DNA from: Aliisedimentitalea scapharcae | GTDB lineage: Bacteria; Pseudomonadota; Alphaproteobacteria; Rhodobacterales; Rhodobacteraceae | NCBI RefSeq assembly: GCF_045277565.1 | Contig: NZ_CP123584.1 | Coordinates: 2,294,001 to 2,358,000, forward strand | Direction: 5' to 3' | DNA length: 64,000 nt | Part shown: one piece after another, positions 33,516 through 42,371 of the stretch | Layout: each line of letters opens with the position of its first letter | Numbering within the stretch: the first letter of the stretch is position 1 | Translations under genes and position numbers: made by a program | Notes under the pieces: generated by a model | Database searches by the model: none | What the model was told of the DNA's origin: nothing | What the model saw: only the letters and a program-made list of their open reading frames with translations

Positions 33516-35822
33516 GTGATCAGTCGAAACAGCTCTCCCATTCCGGGTCGGAATGCCACGGCACCAGAACATGCGCGTCTGGCAGCTGTTTTGGTGATGA
33601 GCGCAATGTTGGCAGCAGCGGGATTTGCCTTTGATATGCCGGTTCTGGCGGAACGGGGGGTATTGGCGGCGTCGCTGACTTTGGTGTTGGTGGCTATTGG
33701 GGTCACCTGGCGCACACGGATTCAGACCCGGGCCCGAAACCTTGCAACCGACCTGCTGACTCAATTTATCGAAAAAGACGCGGTTCCCAGCTTTGTCACA
33801 GATGAAGATGGGGCAATTCAGGCCTGCAACATGTCCGCCGATTTGCGGTTTCAGCAGACCAAAAGCGATACATTGGCTGGGTCGTTGCGTGCGGTTCTGT
33901 CCAATCCGACGGCGATTCTGTATCGGCTGCAGTGCCGGGCCAAGCTGGACGGCGCTGCGCGCGAAGATGTGGTAACCAGGCGGGGGCATGTGCGGCTGGC
34001 CGTGCACCAATTGGGTGAAACCGGTTTTCTGTGGCGCGTCGAAGATATGCCTGAAAAACCGCATCAAGGACGTGGCCCCGAGGCCATGCCCGTGCCGATG
34101 GTCACTGTGGGGCGGTCGGGGACGGTTCTGTTCATGAATGACGCGGCGCGCACCCTGGTCGGTCAGCGCGTCAAATCGTTAAAGGCACTGTTCGCGACCC
34201 TGCCGGTGCAACCGGGACGGGTCAACACACTGACGACGGCCTCCGGACCGACGCAGGTCTTTGCCATGGAGGTCGCGACGTCTGTGGGGCGCCAGGAGTT
34301 GTTTTTTCTCCCGGTTCGAGAAACCCCCTCAAAATCCAGAATTACCGACTTTGAAACACTGCCGGTCCCGTTGCTCAGAGTGAACGCCAAAGGAGAGATC
34401 CTTGCCGCCAATACAATGGCGGCAACAATGTTGGGTCAGACGTATCGCACTGGCATGATGATTGGCGAGGTCATGGAGGGACTGGGGCGTCCCCTGGAGG
34501 ATTGGCTGACGGACACAATCGCAGGGTCGGCCGTCCAGAAGTCTGAATTTCTGCGGCTCAAGCGGCGCGACAAAGAGGTGTTTGTGCAGGTAACGCTCAG
34601 CCGGGTGCCGGACGAAGACCGCCGCGAGCTGATCGCGGTCCTGAATGATGCGACCGAGCTCAAGACCCTGGAAGCACAATTTGTCCAAAGCCAGAAAATG
34701 CAGGCGATCGGTCAACTTGCAGGCGGTGTTGCGCATGACTTCAACAATCTGCTAACAGCGATTTCGGGCCATTGCGACCTGCTTTTGCTGCGACACGATC
34801 AGGGGGATCCCGACTTTGGTGACCTGATTCAGATCAACGAGAACGCCAACAGGGCAGCGGCGTTGGTCAGCCAGTTGCTCGCATTTTCGCGCAAACAGAC
34901 ATTGCGCCCCGAAACCCTGGATCTGCGCGATACCCTGTCCGACCTCACGCATCTTCTTAACCGTCTTGTCGGTGAAAAAGTGACGCTGACGCTCAGTCAT
35001 GATCCGGTTCTCAGCCCGATCCGCGCCGACAAACGGCAATTGGAACAGGTGTTGATGAACCTTGTTGTTAATGCCCGAGATGCCATGCCCAACGGCGGCG
35101 AAATCCGAATTCAAACCGAAGTCGTCCATCTGGATGCCCCGCTGGAACGGGACCGCGCCACGGTGCCGTCCGGGGAATACGTCGTGGTCAAGGTCAGTGA
35201 CGAAGGAATGGGGATCGAAGCGGATAATCTTCAGAAAATCTTTGAACCGTTTTTCACGACCAAGCGGACCGGAGAGGGGACGGGGCTTGGTCTGTCCACC
35301 GCCTATGGCATCATCAAGCAAACTGGCGGGTTTATCTTTGTGGATTCGGTGCCGGGCAGCGGCACACAGTTTACTCTGTTCTTTCCATGTCATGATTTGG
35401 AACCCCATGCCCCCAAGCCGATGCCGAAATCCAGCGTTGTCACGACCCCGGTCGCAGGGGATGGTGTTGTGTTGCTGGTCGAAGACGAGGCACCGGTGCG
35501 TGCCTTTGCCTCGCGTGCGCTCAGGCTGAGGGGGTATACGGTTCTGGAAGCTGAATCTGCCGAAGACGCCCTGAAAACCCTTGAGGATCAAAACCTGTCC
35601 GTGGACGTTTTTGTCACCGATGTCGTCATGCCAGGGATGGATGGTCCCAGTTGGGTTCGGGAAGCGTTGAAAGTGCGCCCTGATGTACGGGTTGTCTTTG
35701 TGTCGGGATACGCCGAAGGGGCATTTGGTGATGCGAAACCGGAAATTCCAAACTCTGTATTCCTGCCGAAACCGTTTTCCCTGACACAGCTCACCGAAAC
35801 GGTTTTTGAGCAGATGCACTGA
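33516..35822 (+). CDS. cckA: Cell-cycle hybrid histidine kinase CckA
   Basis: 768 aa. Two membrane segments within the first ~65 residues, PAS-like region(s) to ~380, HisKA with IGQLAGGVAHDFNNLLTAISGH (His407), HATPase_c (NLVVNARDAMPNGG, GTGLGLSTAYGI) and a C-terminal receiver with VVLLVEDEAP and Asp702 in VTDVVMPGMDG. This is the CckA architecture; in Caulobacter CckA passes phosphate through ChpT to CtrA, and in Rhodobacterales the relay controls motility and gene transfer agent genes. It starts at GTG with GGAG eight bases upstream. The CtrA boxes at 7.7 kb are in the same window. Confidence 0.95.
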   Translation: MISRNSSPIPGRNATAPEHARLAAVLVMSAMLAAAGFAFDMPVLAERGVLAASLTLVLVAIGVTWRTRIQTRARNLATDLLTQFIEKDAVPSFVTDEDGAIQACNMSADLRFQQTKSDTLAGSLRAVLSNPTAILYRLQCRAKLDGAAREDVVTRRGHVRLAVHQLGETGFLWRVEDMPEKPHQGRGPEAMPVPMVTVGRSGTVLFMNDAARTLVGQRVKSLKALFATLPVQPGRVNTLTTASGPTQVFAMEVATSVGRQELFFLPVRETPSKSRITDFETLPVPLLRVNAKGEILAANTMAATMLGQTYRTGMMIGEVMEGLGRPLEDWLTDTIAGSAVQKSEFLRLKRRDKEVFVQVTLSRVPDEDRRELIAVLNDATELKTLEAQFVQSQKMQAIGQLAGGVAHDFNNLLTAISGHCDLLLLRHDQGDPDFGDLIQINENANRAAALVSQLLAFSRKQTLRPETLDLRDTLSDLTHLLNRLVGEKVTLTLSHDPVLSPIRADKRQLEQVLMNLVVNARDAMPNGGEIRIQTEVVHLDAPLERDRATVPSGEYVVVKVSDEGMGIEADNLQKIFEPFFTTKRTGEGTGLGLSTAYGIIKQTGGFIFVDSVPGSGTQFTLFFPCHDLEPHAPKPMPKSSVVTTPVAGDGVVLLVEDEAPVRAFASRALRLRGYTVLEAESAEDALKTLEDQNLSVDVFVTDVVMPGMDGPSWVREALKVRPDVRVVFVSGYAEGAFGDAKPEIPNSVFLPKPFSLTQLTETVFEQMH

Positions 35823-35859
35823 CGGTGACGGCTTAGGGATCTGTTCCGGCAGGCCGGGG

Positions 35860-36453
35860 TCAGGAAATACTGTCGTACAAATCGAACTCCGCGGCGCGTT
35901 TGCGCCTCAGAATGGCTTCGATATCCGGAGAAAGGGTCAGTTGGAAGTCCGGAGATACATTTTCACGTTTCAGTTCGAACGATACATTCAGACTGTCTCG
36001 CAGGAAGCCATTCAGCTTGTCCGGGTCTTCGTATCGGAACAGTTGTGAAACCGCGGTTCCATTGGGCTGGGGGGCAAGAAACTTGGCCTGACTGCCGACA
36101 TTAGCAAAGGGGGGACAATCGCCTTTGACATAGGCGCGGACAAATTCATCAAAGCTGACATCATGAGTCGAATTCGGCCGCCCCTTCATATAGGGGCGCC
36201 GCCGGTACCGGTACCAGCTGCCCAGCCAGCTGATCGGTTCGCGCATGACGGCAATGGTTTCCATCTGTGCGTTACAGACTTTGTCGAACATCGGCCGAAT
36301 GAATCGATTGTACCGATAGACCGGTGCATGTTTCAAATCCGGAGGTTCGGAAATCACCATGTCGGCCCGATCTCTCAGGGCCGTGTGATAGGCTGTTGTT
36401 CCGGTTTTTGGAACACATAGGAATACAAGGCGCTCTTTATAAAAAACAAGCAT
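35860..36453 (-). CDS. Sulfotransferase-like protein
   Basis: 197 aa, the short form of the sulfotransferase family 2 group. The 5'-phosphosulfate loop is FLCVPKTGTTAYH near the N-terminus; the 3'-phosphate motif is AVMREPISWLGSWYRYR near residue 70. No signal peptide. The acceptor is unknown (polysaccharide or lipid in relatives). It is convergent with cckA and divergent from recA. The sequence before its start is AT-richer than its surroundings. Confidence 0.85.
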   Translation of the reverse strand: MLVFYKERLVFLCVPKTGTTAYHTALRDRADMVISEPPDLKHAPVYRYNRFIRPMFDKVCNAQMETIAVMREPISWLGSWYRYRRRPYMKGRPNSTHDVSFDEFVRAYVKGDCPPFANVGSQAKFLAPQPNGTAVSQLFRYEDPDKLNGFLRDSLNVSFELKRENVSPDFQLTLSPDIEAILRRKRAAEFDLYDSIS

Positions 36454-36554
36454 TTAGCGGCGCTTCTCTCAGGGCTGACAGATCGAAAATCATCGTAAAC
36501 CAATCTTTAACACTATCGGGCAAGAGTAAAGAAGATGAATTTTTCATTTGAAAT

Positions 36555-36591
36555 GTTCTCTTTTTGATCTCATAAGGAACAAGAGGCGAAC
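36555..36591. promoter_or_regulatory. Two LexA (SOS) boxes upstream of recA
   Basis: GTTC-TCTTTTT-GATC at 36555-36569 and GAAC-AAGAGGC-GAAC at 36577-36591. They match exactly the two motifs GTTC-N7-GATC and GAAC-N7-GAAC described for LexA binding in Rhodobacter sphaeroides; the second is GTTC-N7-GTTC, the general alphaproteobacterial SOS box, on the other strand. They lie 55-92 bases before recA. Confidence 0.85.
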
Positions 36592-36646
36592 AAACCAGCG
36601 ATTGCCGCTCGGGCTCGGCTGTGACAATAAGGAAGGTAACGGGATA

Positions 36647-37714
36647 ATGGCGGATCTTTTGACCATGAGCAGCAAGAAGAACGAAGACAAGAAAAAGGCG
36701 CTGGATAGCGCTTTGGCCCAGATCGAACGGCAATTCGGCAAGGGGTCAATCATGAAGCTTGGTGATGAGGGTGCGATTCAGGAAATCGAAGCCTCCTCGA
36801 CCGGGTCGCTGGGATTGGATATTGCCCTGGGGATCGGCGGTCTGCCAATGGGGCGGATTATCGAAGTCTACGGGCCCGAGAGTTCGGGCAAGACCACGCT
36901 GACCCTGCATTGTGTGGCCGAACAACAGAAAAAGGGCGGCGTTTGTGCCTTTGTCGATGCGGAACATGCGTTGGATCCGCAATATGCCCGCAAGCTGGGT
37001 GTGGACATTGACGAATTGCTGATTTCACAGCCCGATACGGGTGAACAGGCATTGGAAATCACCGATACGCTGGTTCGGTCCGGGGCGGTGAACATGGTTG
37101 TCGTCGACTCGGTCGCGGCGTTGACACCAAAGTCGGAACTTGAAGGCGATATGGGAGACAGCAGCGTGGGTGTCCAGGCCCGCCTGATGAGCCAGGCCAT
37201 GCGCAAGCTGACCGGATCAATCAGCCGGTCGAATTGCATGGTGATCTTCATCAACCAGATCCGGATGAAGATCGGCGTTATGTTTGGCAGCCCGGAAACC
37301 ACAACCGGCGGTAACGCGTTGAAATTTTATTCGTCGGTTCGTTTGGACATTCGCCGCATTGGTGCGCTCAAGGACCGGGACGAAGTGGTCGGCAATGCCA
37401 CAAAAGTCAAAGTGGTCAAGAACAAGGTTGCTCCGCCGTTCCGTACCGTTGAATTCGACATTATGTATGGCGAAGGCATTTCTAAGATGGGTGAACTTCT
37501 GGATCTGGGGGTCACGGCAGGCGTTGTGAACAAATCGGGGTCCTGGTTCAGCTATGGCGATGAGCGGATCGGCCAGGGTCGTGAAAACGCCAAGAAATTT
37601 CTGCGTGAAAACTCTCAGGTGGCCTTTGAGATCGAAGACAAGATCCGTGCCTCTCATGGACTGGAGTTCGACCGGCCCGACAGTGACGGTGCCGACGATA
37701 TTCTCGAGGCTTGA
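36647..37714 (+). CDS. recA: RecA recombinase
   Basis: 355-aa strand-exchange protein and LexA coprotease. N-terminal KKKALDSALAQIERQFGKGS, Walker A GPESSGKTT, MVVVDSVAALTPK (Walker B), loop L2 FINQIRMKIGVMFGSPETTTGG and the acidic C-terminus. The start at 36647 has AAGGAAGG about ten bases upstream; an ATG six codons later (MSSKKN) is an alternative. SOS boxes upstream indicate LexA control. Confidence 0.98.
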   Translation: MADLLTMSSKKNEDKKKALDSALAQIERQFGKGSIMKLGDEGAIQEIEASSTGSLGLDIALGIGGLPMGRIIEVYGPESSGKTTLTLHCVAEQQKKGGVCAFVDAEHALDPQYARKLGVDIDELLISQPDTGEQALEITDTLVRSGAVNMVVVDSVAALTPKSELEGDMGDSSVGVQARLMSQAMRKLTGSISRSNCMVIFINQIRMKIGVMFGSPETTTGGNALKFYSSVRLDIRRIGALKDRDEVVGNATKVKVVKNKVAPPFRTVEFDIMYGEGISKMGELLDLGVTAGVVNKSGSWFSYGDERIGQGRENAKKFLRENSQVAFEIEDKIRASHGLEFDRPDSDGADDILEA

Positions 37715-37720
37715 TGCTGT

Positions 37721-37882
37721 ATGGCTAAAGCGGGGCGGAAACCTCGCGCACGCGTGACAACCCAGAAACCTTTGGAACCAGGCGACCCGGCAGGGCCGTC
37801 TGGTTTTGATTTTCGGGCCATGTCGCATTTGGAGGGACCTGTGCGCATGCGGGCGGTGGACAGGGGACGGGTGCGCCGCTAA
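37721..37882 (+). CDS. Possible 53-aa basic protein between recA and alaS
   Basis: Open frame beginning MAKAGRKPRARVTTQKPLEP and ending in a basic stretch (RMRAVDRGRVRR), 6 bases after the recA stop. The composition (many Arg, Pro, Gly) suits a nucleic-acid-binding peptide but also chance in high-GC DNA. The nearest ribosome-binding candidate, GAGG, is 11 bases away. No family recognised. Confidence 0.25.
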   Translation: MAKAGRKPRARVTTQKPLEPGDPAGPSGFDFRAMSHLEGPVRMRAVDRGRVRR

Positions 37883-37927
37883 ACCTGTGCCGAACCGCCA
37901 CATTTCCTGCCCGAGACGAGACCCAGA

Positions 37928-40600
37928 ATGCCGACGCTCAATGACATCCGTTCAACCTTTCTGAACTATTTTGCCAAGCAAGGGCATGAAGTCGTTTCTT
38001 CCAGCCCGCTTGTTCCCCGTAATGATCCTACGCTGATGTTCGTCAATTCGGGGATGGTGCAGTTCAAAAACCTGTTCACCGGGGTGGAAACCCGGAACTA
38101 TTCTCGCGCGACCACCGCGCAGAAGTGTGTGCGCGCAGGCGGCAAGCACAATGATCTGGACAACGTTGGCTACACAGCACGCCACCACACTTTCTTTGAA
38201 ATGCTCGGCAATTTCTCGTTTGGCGATTATTTCAAACATGAGGCGATCCCCTTTGCCTGGGAGTTGATCACCAAAGAATACGGGATCGACAAGTCGCGTT
38301 TGTTGACCACGGTCTATCACACCGACGACGAAGCCTTTGAGATTTGGAAAAAGCTGGGAGTGCCCGAAGATCGGATCATCCGCATCGCGACGTCGGACAA
38401 CTTTTGGCAGATGGGGCCGACCGGGCCCTGCGGACCCTGCACCGAGATTTTTTATGATCATGGCGATCATATTTGGGGTGGGCCTCCGGGATCGCCCGAG
38501 GAAGACGGGGATCGGTTCATCGAAATCTGGAACATCGTTTTCATGCAGAACGAACAGTTCGAAGATGGCTCGATGATCGACCTGGAAATGCAGTCGATTG
38601 ATACCGGTATGGGGCTGGAGCGGATTGGGGCATTGCTGCAAGGCAGCCATGACAATTATGACACCGACCTGTTCAAATCCCTGATCGAGGCCAGCGCGCA
38701 TGCCACCAGCGTTGATCCCTATGGTGACAAGAACGTGCACCATCGAGTGATTGCCGACCATCTGCGCTCGACGTCGTTTCTGATTGCCGATGGGGTGATG
38801 CCGTCAAATGACGGGCGCGGCTATGTGCTGCGTCGGATTATGCGGCGGGCCATGCGCCATGCGCATCTGTTGGGGGCCAAGGATCCCGTCATGCATCAAC
38901 TGGTGCCTGCGCTGGTCCAACAAATGGGCGCACAGTACAAAGAGTTGGGCCAGGCCCAATCCTTGATCGAAGAGACGCTGCTGTTGGAGGAAACCCGGTT
39001 CAAACAGACTCTGGATCGCGGCCTGAAGCTTCTGGACGATGAGCTTGCCGGCCTGGCAGAAGACGCATCGCTGTCGGGCGAGGCGGCGTTCAAGTTGTAT
39101 GATACATTTGGGTTCCCGTTGGATTTGACGCAGGACGCGCTGCGTGAAAAGGGGCGTGATGTAGACACCGACGGGTTCGATGCCGCCATGGCCGAGCAGA
39201 AGGCCAAGGCCCGCGCAGCCTGGTCTGGGTCGGGCGATGCAGCGGACAATGCGATCTGGTTTGACGTGTTGGATGCCGGTGGGGCGACGGATTTCCTGGG
39301 TTATGACACGGAAAAGGCCGAAGGTCAGATCCAAGCGCTGATCGTAGACGGGGCCAAAGTCGACAAGATCGAAACCGGGGTTTCAGGATGGGTCGTGGTC
39401 AACCAGACGCCGTTTTATGCGGAATCCGGGGGCCAGGTCGGTGACACAGGTGTGATACGCCGTCTGGACAATCGCGATGATGTCGCTTTGGTCGAGGACA
39501 CCCGCAAATTTGCCGATGGCAAGGTCTTTGCCCATAAGGTGACTGTGGAACGTGGTACGCTGGCTATGGGCGAGCCGGTTGAATTGGAAGTGGACCACAC
39601 GCGCCGCAGCGCCATCCGTGCGAACCACTCGGCCACGCATCTGTTGCACGAAGCATTGCGCGAGACGTTGGGCGATCACGTGGCACAGCGCGGGTCGTTG
39701 AATGCCCAAGACCGGTTGCGGTTCGATTTCAGCCACTCCAAAGCGCTGAGTGATGGGGAACTGGCCACGGTTGCGGCGGATGTGAACCGCTATATCCGGC
39801 AGAATTCGTCGGTTGAAACCCGGATCATGACACCGGATGACGCACGGGGGATCGGCGCACAGGCGTTGTTCGGTGAAAAATACGGTGACGAGGTGCGCGT
39901 CGTATCGATGGGGCGGGCCGAAACTGGCAAGGGGCAGGACGGCATGACCTGGTCGATCGAACTGTGTGGCGGTACGCATGTCAGGCAGACCGGCGATATC
40001 GGAACGTTTGTCCTGTTGGGCGACAGTGCCAGCAGCGCCGGTGTCCGCCGGATCGAGGCGCTTACAGGTGCCGCGGCGTTCGAACATCTGTCGGCCGAGG
40101 CCGGTCGGATGTCGGATGTGGCCGGTATGCTAAAGGCACAGCCGTCGGATGTGGTGGACCGTGTCAAAGGGCTGATGGATGAACGCAAGGCGCTTCAGAA
40201 CGAAGTTGCGACCCTGCGCCGTGAGTTGGCGATGGCCGGTGGAGCCGGGCAGGGCGCGGGTCCCGAAGCGCGCGAAATTAACGGCGTAAAATTCCTGGCT
40301 CAGGTCTTGTCCGGCGTGTCGGGCAAGGATCTGCCAGCGTTGATTGACGAACACAAGGACCGCCTTGGATCGGGTGCCGTGCTGTTGATCGCCGACACCG
40401 GCGGCAAGGCAGCCGTTGCTGCCGGGGTGACCCAGGATTTGACCGGTACAGTGTCCGCCGTGGATCTGGTCAAGGCCGCAGTGGTCGAATTGGGCGGCAA
40501 GGGCGGCGGTGGCCGTCCTGATATGGCACAGGGCGGCGGCAAGGACGCGACAAATGCAGATGCAGCGATCAAAGCTGCTGAAATCGTTTTGGGAGGATAA
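37928..40600 (+). CDS. alaS: Alanyl-tRNA synthetase
   Basis: 890 aa. Class II catalytic core at the N-terminus (LNDIRSTFLNYFAKQGHEVV, NDPTLMFVNSGMVQFKNLF), editing domain with zinc ligands in NHSATHLLHEALRETLG and IELCGGTHVRQTGDIG, and a C-terminal glycine-rich C-Ala domain ending near GGKGGGGRPDMAQGGG. All are standard for AlaRS. It follows recA, an arrangement common in alphaproteobacteria, and is four bases from the next gene. Confidence 0.98.
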   Translation: MPTLNDIRSTFLNYFAKQGHEVVSSSPLVPRNDPTLMFVNSGMVQFKNLFTGVETRNYSRATTAQKCVRAGGKHNDLDNVGYTARHHTFFEMLGNFSFGDYFKHEAIPFAWELITKEYGIDKSRLLTTVYHTDDEAFEIWKKLGVPEDRIIRIATSDNFWQMGPTGPCGPCTEIFYDHGDHIWGGPPGSPEEDGDRFIEIWNIVFMQNEQFEDGSMIDLEMQSIDTGMGLERIGALLQGSHDNYDTDLFKSLIEASAHATSVDPYGDKNVHHRVIADHLRSTSFLIADGVMPSNDGRGYVLRRIMRRAMRHAHLLGAKDPVMHQLVPALVQQMGAQYKELGQAQSLIEETLLLEETRFKQTLDRGLKLLDDELAGLAEDASLSGEAAFKLYDTFGFPLDLTQDALREKGRDVDTDGFDAAMAEQKAKARAAWSGSGDAADNAIWFDVLDAGGATDFLGYDTEKAEGQIQALIVDGAKVDKIETGVSGWVVVNQTPFYAESGGQVGDTGVIRRLDNRDDVALVEDTRKFADGKVFAHKVTVERGTLAMGEPVELEVDHTRRSAIRANHSATHLLHEALRETLGDHVAQRGSLNAQDRLRFDFSHSKALSDGELATVAADVNRYIRQNSSVETRIMTPDDARGIGAQALFGEKYGDEVRVVSMGRAETGKGQDGMTWSIELCGGTHVRQTGDIGTFVLLGDSASSAGVRRIEALTGAAAFEHLSAEAGRMSDVAGMLKAQPSDVVDRVKGLMDERKALQNEVATLRRELAMAGGAGQGAGPEAREINGVKFLAQVLSGVSGKDLPALIDEHKDRLGSGAVLLIADTGGKAAVAAGVTQDLTGTVSAVDLVKAAVVELGGKGGGGRPDMAQGGGKDATNADAAIKAAEIVLGG

Positions 40601-40603
40601 GAT

Positions 40604-40891
40604 ATGGGCGCACTTTGGATCGCACATGTAACCGTAACGGATGCCGAGGCTTACGGAAAATATGCCGAGCTTGCCGGGCCCGCAGTGGCCAAGCACGGCG
40701 GAGAATTCATTGCCCGGGGTGGTCGGTTCGTTCAGCTCGAAGGCAAGGAACGCCCGCGCAATGTGGTTGCCAAATTCCCCAGCGTGGATGCTGCGGTCGA
40801 TTGCTACAACTCTCCCGAATATCAGGACGCGCTGAGCCATGCGCGCGGAGCCTCTGAACGGGAACTGATGGTGGTAGAAACCACGGATTGA
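40604..40891 (+). CDS. DUF1330 family protein
   Basis: 95 aa, dimeric alpha/beta-barrel (ferredoxin-like) fold expected. Family hallmarks are DAEAYGKYAELAGPAVAKHGGEFIARGG and YNSPEYQDALSHARGASER. Function is unknown across the family. GGGAGGA lies before the ATG and overlaps the alaS end, so translation is probably coupled to alaS. Confidence 0.9.
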   Translation: MGALWIAHVTVTDAEAYGKYAELAGPAVAKHGGEFIARGGRFVQLEGKERPRNVVAKFPSVDAAVDCYNSPEYQDALSHARGASERELMVVETTD

Positions 40892-40915
40892 TCCAATCCA
40901 TCGAACCCGAGTAGC

Positions 40916-40949
40916 AAAATGGCCCGCCCAGAGATTGGCGGGCCATTTT
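40916..40949. terminator. Bidirectional terminator
   Basis: Perfect 13-bp stem with arms AAAATGGCCCGCC and GGCGGGCCATTTT and an 8-base loop. It ends both the alaS-DUF1330 transcript and the convergent catabolic operon. Confidence 0.92.
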
Positions 40950-40966
40950 CAATTAAATCAACCGCT

Positions 40967-42328
40967 TCAGTTGCAGTCTTTGTCCGCAATTTCCAATGTG
41001 CGATCCAGAATTTCGATCCCGGTCATCAGATCCTCCTGCGAGATATTGAGCGGCGGTGTCAGGCGGATGACATTGGAGAAGAACGACAGGTACAGCCCGT
41101 TGTTCATCGCATACCCCATCATGTCGTTCATCGGTTTGGCCGCGTCGCCCTTGGCCGCAAAAGGCACCAGCGGTTCGCGCGTGTCGCGGTTTTTCACCAG
41201 CTCGATCCCGTTGAACATGCCTTTGCCCCGGATGTCTCCGATACAGGGGTGTTTCTCGGCCAGCCTGTGCAGTTCGGTCCGCAGTGTTTCACCCATGGCA
41301 GTGGCATGGGCCAGGGTGTCTTCCTCCTGCATGGCACGGATGGCCGCAACACCGCTGGCACAGGCCAGGGGGTGACCGGCATAGGTCAGACCGCCAGGCA
41401 GGGGCGTATCGCGCAGCCAATCGTGGATCTCGGTCGAAACCGACATGGTGCCCAACGGCACATAGCCCGAATTGATGCCCTTGGCCGACGTGATGATGTC
41501 CGGCTGCACCCCCCAGTGGTCGACAGCAAACCATTTGCCGGTCCGCCCGAACCCGGCCATGACCTCGTCTGCGATCAACAGGATGCCATATTTTTCGCAG
41601 GTCGCCTTGATGGATTGCAGGTACCCCTCGGGCGGGACGATGATGCCATTGGTGCCCACGATCGGTTCGAGTATCACCGCCGCAACCGTGTTGGGGTTTT
41701 CATACATCAGTAGCTCTTCGAGATGCGGACCGCCCTGGGCCACGGGACATTTGGCCGGATCGGTGTGCCCCGTGGGCAGCCGATAGACATAAGGGTCCAA
41801 CATCCGGACAATTCCGGGCATGTCGGCGCGGGTCAGATGGTGGCGGGGGTCTCCGGTCAACGACAAAGCGCCACCGGTGGCACCGTGATAGCTGCGGTAG
41901 CGGGCGATGATCTTGGTTCGGCCCGTATAATGACGGGCGACGCGGATCGCGGTTTCATTGGCCGCCGATCCGCCGGTGGTGAAAAAGGTCGACGTGATAT
42001 TGTCTGGTGTGATCTCATTCATGATCGCAGCCAATTCGCTGCGAACGTCCGACCCCATGGCCGGGCTGATATAACACAGCTTGTCAGCCTGATCCTTGAT
42101 CGCTTGAATGATCTTGGGGTGCTGGTGACCCAGGTTGGCATTCACCAGCTGGCTTTGAAAATCGAGATACCGTTTGCCGTCGCTATCCCAGAACCAGGAG
42201 CCCTGCGCCCCGGTGATAACGCGGGGGCGACTGCCTTGTTTTGACCAGCTTTGCAGATAATGGTCGGCATGCATGTCGCGCACCCATTCCGGATCATGGG
42301 TTGGATAGGCGTTGGAAAGGTCATCCAT
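40967..42328 (-). CDS. Class III pyridoxal-phosphate aminotransferase
   Basis: 453 aa, omega-amino acid:pyruvate transaminase-like fold. PLP-site landmarks are FFTTGGSAANETAIRVAR, YRSYHGATGGALSLTGDPR, ILEPIVGTNGIIVPP, LIADEVMAGFGRTG and ITSAKGINSGYVPLG with the PLP-binding lysine. The substrate (a primary amine or omega-amino acid) is not determined. It is the last gene of the reverse-strand operon that also encodes an enolase-superfamily enzyme, an alcohol dehydrogenase and a dimethylglycine-dehydrogenase-like flavoprotein, and may act on the amine freed by demethylation. Confidence 0.9.
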   Translation of the reverse strand: MDDLSNAYPTHDPEWVRDMHADHYLQSWSKQGSRPRVITGAQGSWFWDSDGKRYLDFQSQLVNANLGHQHPKIIQAIKDQADKLCYISPAMGSDVRSELAAIMNEITPDNITSTFFTTGGSAANETAIRVARHYTGRTKIIARYRSYHGATGGALSLTGDPRHHLTRADMPGIVRMLDPYVYRLPTGHTDPAKCPVAQGGPHLEELLMYENPNTVAAVILEPIVGTNGIIVPPEGYLQSIKATCEKYGILLIADEVMAGFGRTGKWFAVDHWGVQPDIITSAKGINSGYVPLGTMSVSTEIHDWLRDTPLPGGLTYAGHPLACASGVAAIRAMQEEDTLAHATAMGETLRTELHRLAEKHPCIGDIRGKGMFNGIELVKNRDTREPLVPFAAKGDAAKPMNDMMGYAMNNGLYLSFFSNVIRLTPPLNISQEDLMTGIEILDRTLEIADKDCN

Positions 42329-42371
42329 GGTTCAGATTCCCATCTGTTTCGGGTTTGGGAGAAGGGTGAGG

